Below are positions 18,545-27,341 of a DNA stretch of 64,000 nucleotides, piece after piece. The notes beneath the pieces were generated by a model that searched no databases, was not told the origin of the DNA, and worked only from the letters and a program-made list of their open reading frames with translations. Source of the stretch: CAYWNA01 sp964459305 (GTDB lineage Bacteria; Planctomycetota; Planctomycetia; Pirellulales; Pirellulaceae); the NCBI GenBank assembly GCA_964459305.1, contig CAYWNA010000017.1:27874-91873 (forward strand). Reading direction: 5' to 3'. Both the position numbers and the translations under genes were made by a program. How positions within the stretch are numbered: position 1 is the stretch's first letter; each line of letters starts with the position of its first letter.

Positions 18545-18678
18545 GGCCTTGATCGTAACTCCGGCATCGAAACCCGAAGCGTAAGCGAGGAGGAGGCCGT
18601 AGTTCGCTGCATTCCTCGCTTACGCTTCGGGTTACTATGCTATCACTCCTGGCAACTGCCGGAGTTATGATCAGGGCC
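18545..18678. repeat. Nested palindrome, two stems
   Basis: The outer arms 18545-18566 and 18657-18678 match at 20 of 22 positions (GGCCyTGATCrTAACTCCGG). The inner arms 18571-18591 and 18613-18633 are perfect over 21 bp (AACCCGAAGCGTAAGCGAGG...). This nested design is typical of dispersed intergenic elements in planctomycetes. There is no T-tract. Confidence 0.8.
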
Positions 18679-18723
18679 TAGCAGTGGCGATCGCTCGACT
18701 TGGTGTTCGAAATCGGAGAGCCG

Positions 18724-20255
18724 TCATGGGGAATTGCCGGCATCGTCTTGCGGGGCTGGCGGCGGCTGTTCCAGCGCACTCGCGAGTGCTTTTTGGGCAC
18801 CTTCGTGATTGGGGTCCATTCCCAGCGTCGCGGCGAACCAAGTGCGTGCCAATTCCGGCTTGCCTAGTTGATCGGCAAGCACTCCCAGTTGATAGCGCGC
18901 TTCCACGTCGTCGGCGTCTTTGATCGCCTTCTCGTGCAGGTCGGTGAAGCGTCTGTGCAGCTTACGTAGTTCTTGCATCTGACGCATCTGCTCTTCGGCC
19001 AACTCGCGTTCGCCCAACCGCCCGTACGCCTGCGCCAGTTGATAACGCACACGGAATTCTCTCGGATGATGCTCGACGGCCTGCCGAAGGATGCGGACAC
19101 TCGATTCCGCGTCCTCTTCTTCCAGGTCCATCGTCGCGGCAAGCTGCATGGCCTCCAGGTGATCCGGCTGGAGTTCAAGTGCCTGACTGACCGCCTTCCG
19201 GGCGGAGGATGCATCCCGTTGGGCATAGTGACACTCGGCTTCCAACGCGAACCTCTCAGCGGATTTTGGGCACTTGCCCAGCGTTTCCAGTGCGTCGACG
19301 TGTTGACGCAACCGGATCTGACACTCGGCCAGTTCGGTGCGAATCTTGTGCTGGTCCGGTTGATCCGGATTGCGGCGAAGCGACTCGCGATAAGCAGCAA
19401 TTGCTTCTGCGTACGCTTCGAAGTCCTTGTGCATCAGACCAATCAGCCGGTGGGGCCGCGGATCTGTCGGTGCTTGGTCGGCTACCATCTGCAGATGCTT
19501 GAGAGCATGGTCCATCGCACCGATATCGTGATAGGTGGCGGCCAGCCAGCGTCGGGCGTCCGTTTGCGACGGGTCAAGCTGGAGGGCCCTGTCAAGAATA
19601 CGGACGGCATCCCCGAATTGCCGCGCCTTGTAGAGTGCTTCGCCGGACAGCGCAAGAGCGGAAGCAGCCACGTCAGGATGATTCTTGGCGTGGCCGAATT
19701 CTTCCAGCGCATCCAACAGCCGTCCCTCGCGCAATAGCCCCGACCCTTTGAACAAATGCAATTGGGCGGCCAACTTTTGATTGCCCGTTTCTTCACAATA
19801 CTCGCCGAGAAGCTGATGGGCCTGGTGGTGGGCAGGATCGCACTTCAGCGCGCTGACCAGCCAGCCGACCGCTTCCCGCTTGAGTCCCTGATCGATAAGG
19901 ACAGACGCGGCCTCGCAACGCAGATCTGCATCGTCGGGAGACTCGATCACGCGGTTTGTGATCTTGGTCATTCGGTCTTCGGCCGTCTTGATCTTGCGCA
20001 AGATATCCGCGTGCTGCCGGGCTCGGCGCGGCTGCCCCGCGCTCGAGAGCGCCCTGGACAGGGCAAAGTGAATCGAAGACTCCGCAGGAGTGAGCTTCGC
20101 AGCCTCGGCCAGCACGTCAACCGCCTCGCTCGCGTTGCCCTCGGCGAGCAATATCTCGCCCTTCTCGGCCAGGATTATCGACCTCTGATTAGGGGTCAAC
20201 TCGTGTGCTAGTGCGGCCTGGACGTAGCGCAGTGCTTCCGTGCCCTGTCCCAGCC
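18724..20255 (-). pseudogene. 5'-truncated TPR protein gene fused to DUF1559 copy 3
   Basis: From about 20250 down to 18724 the frame encodes at least ten TPR-like units (ALRYVQAALAHELTPNQ..., DAVRILDRALQLDPSQTDAR..., AEAIAAYRESLRRNPDQPDQ, KAVSQALELQPDHLEAM) and a Pro-rich tail. Upstream of about 20255 the same frame is only a shadow of the DUF1559 gene, and no TPR start, signal peptide or ribosome site exists. Reinitiation at ATG 19971 is possible and would leave about 415 residues, cytoplasmic. I read it as the downstream half of a deletion fusion. Confidence 0.7.
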
Positions 20256-20950
20256 GGCAGGATCTCTCCGACGAAAATCGTGTTCGCCGTGCCGTCCAGG
20301 ACGTCAGGCATGCCGATACCGCTAGACAGCAAGCGACCGAACATGCCCGATATATTCCCTTTGTTCGTAGTATTCCCGTGGTCCGCGTTTCCTTGAGGAT
20401 CTTCGTAGTGAACGTTGGGCGTCCGGAAGAGGTTGCATGAACCGTTGGCCGAGGGCGTATCCTGAGAGCCCAGGCTGCCGCAGTAGTTCCCCGATACCCA
20501 GCCGCCGTTAATCTCAAGGTCGCCGATGGCGTCCGACGGGCAACGTGCGTAGGGCACTTGAACCTGGCGGGCCCGTCGGTTGGTGTTGCTGGGGATCGGC
20601 ATGGGTGCATGGTAGTACTCGTTTCCGTTGTTTTGTGTTTCGCCCCACTCGTAGACCGTGTCCCACAAATCCTGTTGTTCGGCGAAGGGCAAAATACGTG
20701 GTTGCCAGCCAATGTGAGGCTTTCCCCAGTTCTGACCCGCAATCGGAAACTTCTTGTAGGTGTCGTGGTAATTATGCAGCGCCAAGCCGTATTGCTTGAG
20801 GTTGTTGCTGCACTCGGTTCGTCGCGCTGCTTCGCGAGCCGCCTGAATGGCCGGCAGCAACAGGGCGACGAGAATCCCAATGATGGCAATGACCACCAAC
20901 AACTCGACCAGCGTAAACGCCAATCGATTCAGTCGTTGATAAAGACGCAT
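20189..20950 (-). pseudogene. 3'-truncated DUF1559 gene (copy 3)
   Basis: The ATG at 20950 begins MRLYQRLNRLAFTLVELLVV, an intact prepilin-type start, and the DUF1559 body runs to VLDGTANTIFVGEILPAG. Relatives continue here for 60-100 residues to the H-x-G-G signature. In this gene the sequence changes at about 20255 to TPR-coding DNA in another frame and stops at 20189 after a nonsense tail. The total is 253 residues. The N-terminal helix could still insert in the membrane, but the C-terminal domain is lost. Confidence 0.8.
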
Positions 20951-21183
20951 CTCTGTTCCCCCAAAATGATAGTAGTGCCTGAAAAGGACAACGAGAACAT
21001 AGTACAAGGCGGAACAGAAAGTCCCGCAGACAACCAATGATGATACCGCCCCCGTTTGAGCGTGGCAAGTTAATTCGGTAGGAGTGTCAGGGATTCTCTC
21101 CTTTTCTTGATTGCAGTCCCATCGATGGGTTATTTCGGTAGCCAATGTGATGAACGCACCTATGTTGACCCCAGCGCCTGCCG
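20951..21183. other. Intergenic, about 230 bp, nothing recognised
   Basis: The spacer between the TPR-cytochrome gene and truncated DUF1559 copy 3, both on the minus strand, should carry the DUF1559 promoter. I saw no clear hexamers and no palindrome. Confidence 0.4.
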
Positions 21184-23187
21184 TTACTCTTTGCCGGGAG
21201 ATGTTCGCTGGGCCGACAGGTACGCGCGCCCTGTGGCTCGAAGCGATCGCTGGTGGTTCGTCGAAGCTCGTTTGGGCTGTCGTTCGATCGAACGACAGTA
21301 ATGAACCAAGGCGATCATCTGTTCGCTGGTCAGATTCTTGCTGGCCGGGTGCGGAGTCCCCGGCATTCCCAGCAGGATGCGCCGATAGACCGCCTCTGGT
21401 TCGTGCCCTCCGCGGAAAGGCTCGTGGGCCAAATCGCGGGCCCGAGTGGGACGGCGTCTGTCGTCGAAAAGGGGCAAGTTTCGGTCGCCGCATCCGTCTT
21501 TGCCGTGGCACGAGTCACAGCTTTGGCGGAAATACAAATCTCTGCCAATTTCTATCGCCTTGGAATTCGCAGGGCCAAATCTTGGGACTTGGGTGGCCCT
21601 TCTCGGAGTCGTTAGATGCTCGACGACTGCATCGACTTCGTGCTCGTCGATCTCCTCCTCTTCTTTCTCGAATGTGGCGACGAATTCCTCGCGAATACCC
21701 TCTCGGCGCAGTCGCAGTACCTCCTGGGCCAATCGCCCTTGGTCGTCTTTGCCCAGATCGTCGAAGGACGGCATCGATGTGCCAGGCATCCCACGGCGGA
21801 TCACGTCTTCCACGTCCTGTTGCGTTGGGACAGCGTTGCTTGTGCTCACCAGCCGGAACATGCCCGTGCGCAGATCGCGCGGCTTGGGGAACAGATACCG
21901 CGCTGCACGACCATGGCCGTCACCGTTTGCGCCGTGACATGCGCCGCATTGTAGTGCGTACAACTCCGCAGCCGGCATCGGGCCGTACGCGGATTCCTCG
22001 TCTTCGTCCAATTCCATCTGGATCCGTTTTGCGAGCGCCGATTCGTCGAGCGATGATCGAGTCAGACCTTCCAACTCGTCGGCGACCTGCCGGGCATTGG
22101 GATCAAAGAGAAGGCGGACCTGAAGATCTCGCCTAACTGCCGGTACGTAGGACCTGTCAATGACCAGGGCAAACAGACGATCGGCTCGCCCTGGCTTTCC
22201 CGCCAGGGCGGCCGCGATTCCCGTGGAGGCAAGTGTGTCGAGCGGTGTTAGCTCGGCCGGATGCGCTCGGGCGAACCAGCGTTCGGCTTCTTGGTAGTTG
22301 CCGCATTCGAGTTCGATCTGGCCCATTTCGACGCTGATGGCCGATGAGGGATCCACCTGAGAAGCGACTGTTCTAAGCACGAATCGCGCTTCGTCCGCGC
22401 GTGCCAGCTTTCGCGTGACTCTCGCCAACCCGAGCCTTGCCGTCTCTGACGCGGGGAAGCGTTTGGCCGCTTCGACGAATTTATCGAGCGCCTGATCCAA
22501 TCGGCCTTGCTTTTCATGCAATTCGGCGATCGCCGTCCGGGCCAATTCGTGGCAAGGCTCCTTGGCCAGCGCGTTTTTGAATTCCGCGATGGCTTTCGAG
22601 GTGTCATTCGAATGCGACCAATACACGCCCAACATGCACGCATTGTGCGCGTCGTCCGGAGCGTCTGCTGACCATACATCCAGCATCCTTTTGGACCGCT
22701 CCGTCTCATTCCGTGCCAGGCAGCCATGCACGAAAGCCGCGACGGCGTCCTGCTGGGGCACTCCGGCTGCGACCAGAGCGATCAATTGACGCTCGGCCCC
22801 TTCCTGCAACTCGCCGGATTGCAGGAGCGCGATGGTCGACTCGCGCTGGATTTGCCGGGCCGGCGTCCCTTTCTTTTCGGCTGACCGCATCGCCTTGGCC
22901 CAGCGGTCGTTCTGGCCCAGACGACGAAAACAGGCTGCTTTCATCAGATCGGTCTCGCCGTTGTCGGGATCCAGCCGGCGGGACCAATCCAGCCACGCCT
23001 GCGCATCGCTAACTGCCCAGACGCTCATGCGGCGACCAGCCATCGAGCGACACCATCGCCCCAGAGTTTCGCGCCCAAACACGAGCAGGAACAGAACGAC
23101 CAGAATCGCAGCGGCACGCACGACCCGGCGCCGAAGTTTTGACGAATGGGGCGAAGTTGTTTGCAATGATACCTCCCAACGCGACAT
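21184..23187 (-). CDS. Membrane-anchored TPR protein with two cytochrome c domains
   Basis: The start at ATG 23187 gives 667 residues with a transmembrane anchor at about 24-42 (AAAILVVLFLLVFG). TPR-like repeats fill residues 50-390 (AFVHGCLARNETERSKRMLD, KAIAEFKNALAKEPCHELAR). The first haem site is C414-GACH (LQCGACHGANGDGHG), with a likely distal Met in RRGMPGTSMPSF. The second is C557-DSCH (SCDSCHGKDGCGD), with LLGMPGTPHP downstream. Both domains look like class I cytochromes c with their axial Met motifs present. The gene is divergent from a VCBS/cytochrome gene 216 bp away, which suggests a shared extracytoplasmic redox function. The ribosome site is weak. Confidence 0.88.
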   Translation of the reverse strand: MSRWEVSLQTTSPHSSKLRRRVVRAAAILVVLFLLVFGRETLGRWCRSMAGRRMSVWAVSDAQAWLDWSRRLDPDNGETDLMKAACFRRLGQNDRWAKAMRSAEKKGTPARQIQRESTIALLQSGELQEGAERQLIALVAAGVPQQDAVAAFVHGCLARNETERSKRMLDVWSADAPDDAHNACMLGVYWSHSNDTSKAIAEFKNALAKEPCHELARTAIAELHEKQGRLDQALDKFVEAAKRFPASETARLGLARVTRKLARADEARFVLRTVASQVDPSSAISVEMGQIELECGNYQEAERWFARAHPAELTPLDTLASTGIAAALAGKPGRADRLFALVIDRSYVPAVRRDLQVRLLFDPNARQVADELEGLTRSSLDESALAKRIQMELDEDEESAYGPMPAAELYALQCGACHGANGDGHGRAARYLFPKPRDLRTGMFRLVSTSNAVPTQQDVEDVIRRGMPGTSMPSFDDLGKDDQGRLAQEVLRLRREGIREEFVATFEKEEEEIDEHEVDAVVEHLTTPRRATQVPRFGPANSKAIEIGRDLYFRQSCDSCHGKDGCGDRNLPLFDDRRRPTRARDLAHEPFRGGHEPEAVYRRILLGMPGTPHPASKNLTSEQMIALVHYCRSIERQPKRASTNHQRSLRATGRAYLSAQRTSPGKE

Positions 23188-23403
23188 GTGCGCGGTCTTG
23201 TGCGGCAGCCGGCGATTGATGTCCGCTGTAAGACTCACAAACGTGTGGAGCCCGACCGCGGCTGGCCACTGAACGAAGCGAATGGGCTGCGGCAATATCG
23301 ACGGCGGCTCGCCTCACGCCTGCAGATGAGTAGATCATAGCTGCCGGTAGGAAGCAACGCCGAAATCTGCTACAAGAACAAGTGCAGGATCAAGGGCCAC
23401 GCC

Positions 23404-25071
23404 ATGACGTTGAGCGCGGGGGGAGGTGGCGTGCCAGGCGGTAAATCCATCCGAGGCTCCGGGCGAATGGCTGGTGAGAAGAAACGCAGGCGACCTAGAG
23501 CCAGAATTCTTGGCGTCGTTGCGGTCCTGGCTGGCGTGATGATCGCACTGGTCGTTTGGCGAGTGTCGGCCAACCGTGCAAGGCGGATGCCATTCGATGT
23601 CGTCCTCCGCAACGACACGAGCGCAGCGGTGCTGGACAAAAACGTGGAATCACGCATCGAGGCGTTTTGCAGCGACTGTCACGCCATGCCACACGCGGAC
23701 AGGTTTCCTCGTTACGCATGGCACGACATGGTGCGGCGAGGCTATGGGTTTTATGCCCAGTCGGGACGTAACGATCTGGAACCGCCGTCGATCGAGCAGA
23801 CCGTCGCCTATTTCCGCTCGCGAGCCCCGGAACAACTGGTCTTTCCCAATCCGGAGAATTCGAAGACCGGTTTGCGTACCCGCTTCGTCGTTCAGGAATT
23901 GCGCTACGACCAGCACGCAGAGGTTCCCCCCGCGATCGCCCATCTGCGTTGGTGCCGTTTGGAGCAAGACGGGCAGCATGTCATGTTGTCGTGCGACATG
24001 CTGCGAGGCAGCGTCGCAGCTTTGGATCCGCGCCGGCCGCAGGGCGATCCGGAAATCCTGGCGCGACTCGACCATCCCTGCCACGTCGAGCCATGCGATC
24101 TGGACGGGAACCAAACCGTGGATCTTGTCGTGGCGGATTTGGGCAGCTTTCTTCCGCTGGACCACGATCGTGGCCGCGTGGTCTGGTTGCGTCCCATCGA
24201 CCTTGCGGGCCGCTACGAAACGATCGTGGTGGCATCGGGTCTGGGCCGGGTGGCCGACGTGCGCCCCGCGGATCTAGACCGCGATGGCGATATGGACCTG
24301 CTTGTGGCAGAATTCGGTTTGCATCAGACCGGGAAGATTTTCGCGCTCAAAAACGTTGCCGGGGCGGGCGAGCCGCCGTCCTTCGAGGAGCAGACTCTCG
24401 ATGATCGTCCGGGGACCATCCATGTGCCGGTGCTGGACTTGAACGGAGATGCACGGCCGGATTTTGTTGCCCTTGTGAGCCAGCAGTACGAGCAGGTTGA
24501 TGCGTTCATCAATCAGGGAAATGGGCAGTTCGACGTGCACACGCTATGGGCAGCGCCAGACCTGACGTTCGGTTCCAGCAGCATCGAACTCGTGGATCTC
24601 GATGCCGACGGTGACCAGGATGTCTTGTACGCCAATGGTGACGCTTTCGACAACTCGTTCGTCAATCCAAACCACGGCGTCCAATGGCTGGAGAACCGGG
24701 GCGATCTGCAGTTTGTGTGTCACCGGCTCACGGATTTGACAGGTGCGTGCCGCGCATCGGCCGCCGATATTGACCTGGATGGCGATCTGGACGTCATCGT
24801 CACGGCCTGGATTCCTGGGCAAGTGAAACCGGGCAACGCGACGGCCCGGCCGCTGGCTTCCCTTGTGTGCCTGGAGCAGACGTCGCCGGGCGTCTTTGTC
24901 CGTCACGCATTGGAGAAGGATGCCCTTTTCCACGCCGCACTGGAATTGGCCGACTTCGATGGCGACGGCGATGTGGACTTCGCTGTGGGTTCACACACGC
25001 TTTCCAATAGACGGCAACTGCCCTACTGGCTTGCGATATGGTGGAATCAAACGATCCGTTCCGACAAATGA
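23404..25071 (+). CDS. Membrane-anchored VCBS-repeat protein with one CxxCH motif
   Basis: The 555-residue protein has a basic N-terminus and a transmembrane helix at about 35-52 (ILGVVAVLAGVMIALVVW). A haem motif CSDCH follows at residues 89-93 (EAFCSDCHAMPHADRF). Residues 190-540 are VCBS/FG-GAP repeats (CDLDGNQTVDLVVAD, DLDRDGDMDLLVAE, DLDADGDQDVLYAN, DIDLDGDLDVIVTA, DFDGDGDVDFAVGS). ATG 23404 and ATG 23467 are both possible starts and neither has a strong ribosome site. With the divergent TPR-dihaem gene and the PD40 cytochrome gene at 14414 it makes three propeller/TPR-plus-haem proteins within 11 kb. Electron-transfer partners are unknown. Confidence 0.87.
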   Translation: MTLSAGGGGVPGGKSIRGSGRMAGEKKRRRPRARILGVVAVLAGVMIALVVWRVSANRARRMPFDVVLRNDTSAAVLDKNVESRIEAFCSDCHAMPHADRFPRYAWHDMVRRGYGFYAQSGRNDLEPPSIEQTVAYFRSRAPEQLVFPNPENSKTGLRTRFVVQELRYDQHAEVPPAIAHLRWCRLEQDGQHVMLSCDMLRGSVAALDPRRPQGDPEILARLDHPCHVEPCDLDGNQTVDLVVADLGSFLPLDHDRGRVVWLRPIDLAGRYETIVVASGLGRVADVRPADLDRDGDMDLLVAEFGLHQTGKIFALKNVAGAGEPPSFEEQTLDDRPGTIHVPVLDLNGDARPDFVALVSQQYEQVDAFINQGNGQFDVHTLWAAPDLTFGSSSIELVDLDADGDQDVLYANGDAFDNSFVNPNHGVQWLENRGDLQFVCHRLTDLTGACRASAADIDLDGDLDVIVTAWIPGQVKPGNATARPLASLVCLEQTSPGVFVRHALEKDALFHAALELADFDGDGDVDFAVGSHTLSNRRQLPYWLAIWWNQTIRSDK

Positions 25072-25107
25072 AGGTCTTCGGAACACCGTCGGCTCTGTTG
25101 GTCAGGC

Positions 25108-26163
25108 CTACATCATGGCTTTGCCTTGCGCCAGGAGGCAAACGCCGAGAATCAGCAGGGCGATGCCGAGGATGATCCAGATGACGCTTTGGAGGCCGGC
25201 GCCTTTCCATTCGCCGGTACGGAAGCCGTGGACGTTGCCGACGATGATGGCGAAGGACATGAACACCGGATAGCCGACCGAGACGCCCAAATCGCCCAGG
25301 TTGATCCAACCCAACCCGAAGAGGAAGATTGCGGCATCGTGCAACACGGCCATCACGGCGGCCAGCAACAAAACTCGGCCTGCCCCGGGCCCCGCAAGAT
25401 GTCCCCAGGTTTTGTTCCTGGTCAATTGGACGACGCAGTACAGACAGGAAGAGACGGCTCCGCCCCAGAGGATCATGGCGGTCACGGCCCATGCGGCTGC
25501 CCAGTCGTCATTGTTGAGGATGGCCTCCTTGCCAATGGGACCGGCGTAGGCCGAGGCCAATGCGTAACACGCACACAGGATACCCGACACGACGCCGATC
25601 ACCAGCCCGATCAGCATCTTCGGCTTCTTCACGGCCGATTCTCCCTCTTGATCGGCCTCCGAGCCCGGGTCGTCCGTCTTGAGGCTGCGTTCCTTCAAGA
25701 TGCCCGCCCGCCCGGAAACGACCACGCCGACCAGACAGACGGCCACGCCTGCCAGGATTACGCAGCCGTGCGACGTGAGGATCTCATCAGCATCGAAAAG
25801 AAGCATGGGCATCATCGATCCGAAAACGATCTGCGCACCGTAGTTCAAGGCGTAAGCCAGGGACAGTCCGATGAAGGCGAAACTCATCCCCAGCGTCATC
25901 GAACCCAGTCCCCAGAGCAGGCCGAACACCAGCACATAGACAATCGTGGTCGTGCCGACACGGGAGTAGATGCCGGTCAAGTCGTTGACCACTAGCGGAG
26001 CCACGACGATGGGAATGAGGATCGTCACGAAGAAAAAGAACGGACCCCAGAGTACTTCCCAAGGCGTGTCCTTCTTGACGTACTTGCTAGGCAGCCCAAA
26101 CGAGCCGCCACAAATCGCTCCGACAAGCATCAAGCCGAACCCGATGATCTGCTCAATCTGCAT
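25108..26163 (-). CDS. RhaT-family L-rhamnose/proton symporter-like protein
   Basis: ATG 26163 follows AGGAGG and gives 351 residues with about ten hydrophobic helices. The opening IIGFGLMLVGAICGGSFGLPSKY and the later GLLWGLGSMTLGMSFAFIGLSL and LGDLGVSVGYPVFMSFAII match the RhaT (DMT-superfamily) sugar transporters. The protein would import L-rhamnose or a related deoxysugar across the inner membrane. It sits 95 bp after a Tat-exported protein gene on the same strand. A GH127-like enzyme lies further upstream, consistent with use of plant or algal polysaccharide sugars. I do not assign the symbol firmly because planctomycete relatives have not been tested, to my knowledge. Confidence 0.82.
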   Translation of the reverse strand: MQIEQIIGFGLMLVGAICGGSFGLPSKYVKKDTPWEVLWGPFFFFVTILIPIVVAPLVVNDLTGIYSRVGTTTIVYVLVFGLLWGLGSMTLGMSFAFIGLSLAYALNYGAQIVFGSMMPMLLFDADEILTSHGCVILAGVAVCLVGVVVSGRAGILKERSLKTDDPGSEADQEGESAVKKPKMLIGLVIGVVSGILCACYALASAYAGPIGKEAILNNDDWAAAWAVTAMILWGGAVSSCLYCVVQLTRNKTWGHLAGPGAGRVLLLAAVMAVLHDAAIFLFGLGWINLGDLGVSVGYPVFMSFAIIVGNVHGFRTGEWKGAGLQSVIWIILGIALLILGVCLLAQGKAMM

Positions 26164-26258
26164 GATTCTCCTCCTGTGTGTCTCGCTGCCGCCCCAGATC
26201 ATCAGCCCCGCCAGGCCATGTTGTCAAGAGTCACTGGGGCTTGGTCGTTGGGATTTCG

Positions 26259-27188
26259 TCATAAGGTTATTTCTTCATGGTACGCTTTGTACAGCGCGAC
26301 CGCTCTTTCATCCGAGATACCCCGCCCAACAACCAGCCGCGCGTGTACGGTCGCGGCTTGGCCGGCCGCCATGTCGCGGCCCAACAGTGAGAGATACAGT
26401 GAGCGATGGTTTTCCTCGCTGTAGGGCGTGGCCACGGCAAAACAGTCGGTCGCTGGTGCCATCACCAGGCCCGTCAAGCCGGTGTCCGCATCGCGGCGCA
26501 TGGCCAGAGGCACCGCAAAACGGGGCATGATCTTCCACTCGACGGGGCTCGGCGGGTGCTTCCATCGGCCGTCCTGGATGATCCCGACCGCTTCGTCATC
26601 GCGAGGGAACATCTGCCATTTTCCAGCGGATTCCTTCGCTTCAAGAAATCCTGGTCGACCATCCGTCTCCGGACATCCCTCGACGTACACCCGCGAAGTC
26701 GCAAAGCCCTGGAAATATGACGACAAAAACACTTCGAACCGTTCAAGGTCCTTTTGCGGAACCACTGTGGTCGCGACATCCAGAGTGTTGGGGGCCGTCC
26801 AGCGATAGACCGCTGTCATGCCGAACGGATGCGCGTCGTCAGCCGACCATACCACCTCCACAGCTCCGTTAGGCAGCACTCTCGCTTGACTGGCCCAATC
26901 CCAGGCACCGTGCCCGTAACGGGCCTCGGCGTCCAGGATCCGATAGTGGGAAAACAACCCGTGCCCGCGGCAAATCGTCGCTCCAGACGCGGTGTCCACC
27001 ACCGACATCAATCCGAGAGACCTACCTTGCGGACGAAGCGTTCCTCGAAGAACGCCCGTATCGAAGTGATACTCCTTCCCCTGGGCCGTGAACGCCGGGC
27101 TGGCCGAGTCGGCGGCCGGGAGGTATCGGCCGTGGCAAAGGGCTAAACCTGTCGCGGCAGTGGTGTTGAGAAAACGTCGTCGGTTCAT
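26259..27188 (-). CDS. Tat-exported protein, possibly mutarotase-like fold
   Basis: MNRRRFLNTTAATGLALCHG is a clear twin-arginine signal, so I use ATG 27188. Two earlier in-frame starts extend it by nine residues at most. The mature part of about 285 residues is rich in beta-strand pattern (YHFDTGVLRGTLRPQGRSLG, VEVVWSADDAHPFGMTAVYR, TLDVATTVVPQKDLERFEVF). It ends in ARLVVGRGISDERAVALYKA. It resembles galactose-mutarotase-like or methanolan-type sugar-binding folds, but no catalytic signature was recognised. It is cotranscribed with the RhaT-like transporter, so a role in sugar handling is inferred. Confidence 0.6.
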   Translation of the reverse strand: MNRRRFLNTTAATGLALCHGRYLPAADSASPAFTAQGKEYHFDTGVLRGTLRPQGRSLGLMSVVDTASGATICRGHGLFSHYRILDAEARYGHGAWDWASQARVLPNGAVEVVWSADDAHPFGMTAVYRWTAPNTLDVATTVVPQKDLERFEVFLSSYFQGFATSRVYVEGCPETDGRPGFLEAKESAGKWQMFPRDDEAVGIIQDGRWKHPPSPVEWKIMPRFAVPLAMRRDADTGLTGLVMAPATDCFAVATPYSEENHRSLYLSLLGRDMAAGQAATVHARLVVGRGISDERAVALYKAYHEEITL

Positions 27189-27239
27189 GCAGTTTTCCAT
27201 GGCAGTTTGTTTCATTCAGTAACAGGAATCAGAAAGGGT

Positions 27240-27310
27240 GTCAAAATCATGGGGGGCAAAATCATAAGAAACAGCAAGTGATGTCCCTACCTTGTTCTCA
27301 TGATTTTGAC
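27240..27310. repeat. 71-bp element with GTCAAAATCATG ends
   Basis: GTCAAAATCATG (27240-27251) and CATGATTTTGAC (27299-27310) are perfect 12-bp inverted ends. Inside is GGCAAAATCATAAG, a partial copy of the end. It lies between the GH127 gene and the Tat gene. It is MITE-like, and I recall similar sequences between planctomycete genes. Confidence 0.65.
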
Positions 27311-27341
27311 GATTCTAGCGTTTCGGAGATTGAGTTCCACT

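Noticed and set aside
20256..20889. N-terminal 210 codons of the TPR frame
   Set aside because: This part is only an out-of-frame reading of the DUF1559 gene (for example SLGFSSPCCCRPFRRL), so it is not real TPR protein.
21000..21511. N-terminal extension of the DUF1559 copy 3 frame
   Set aside because: The prepilin-type start is at 20950. Upstream codons overlap the TPR-cytochrome gene and lack a signal.
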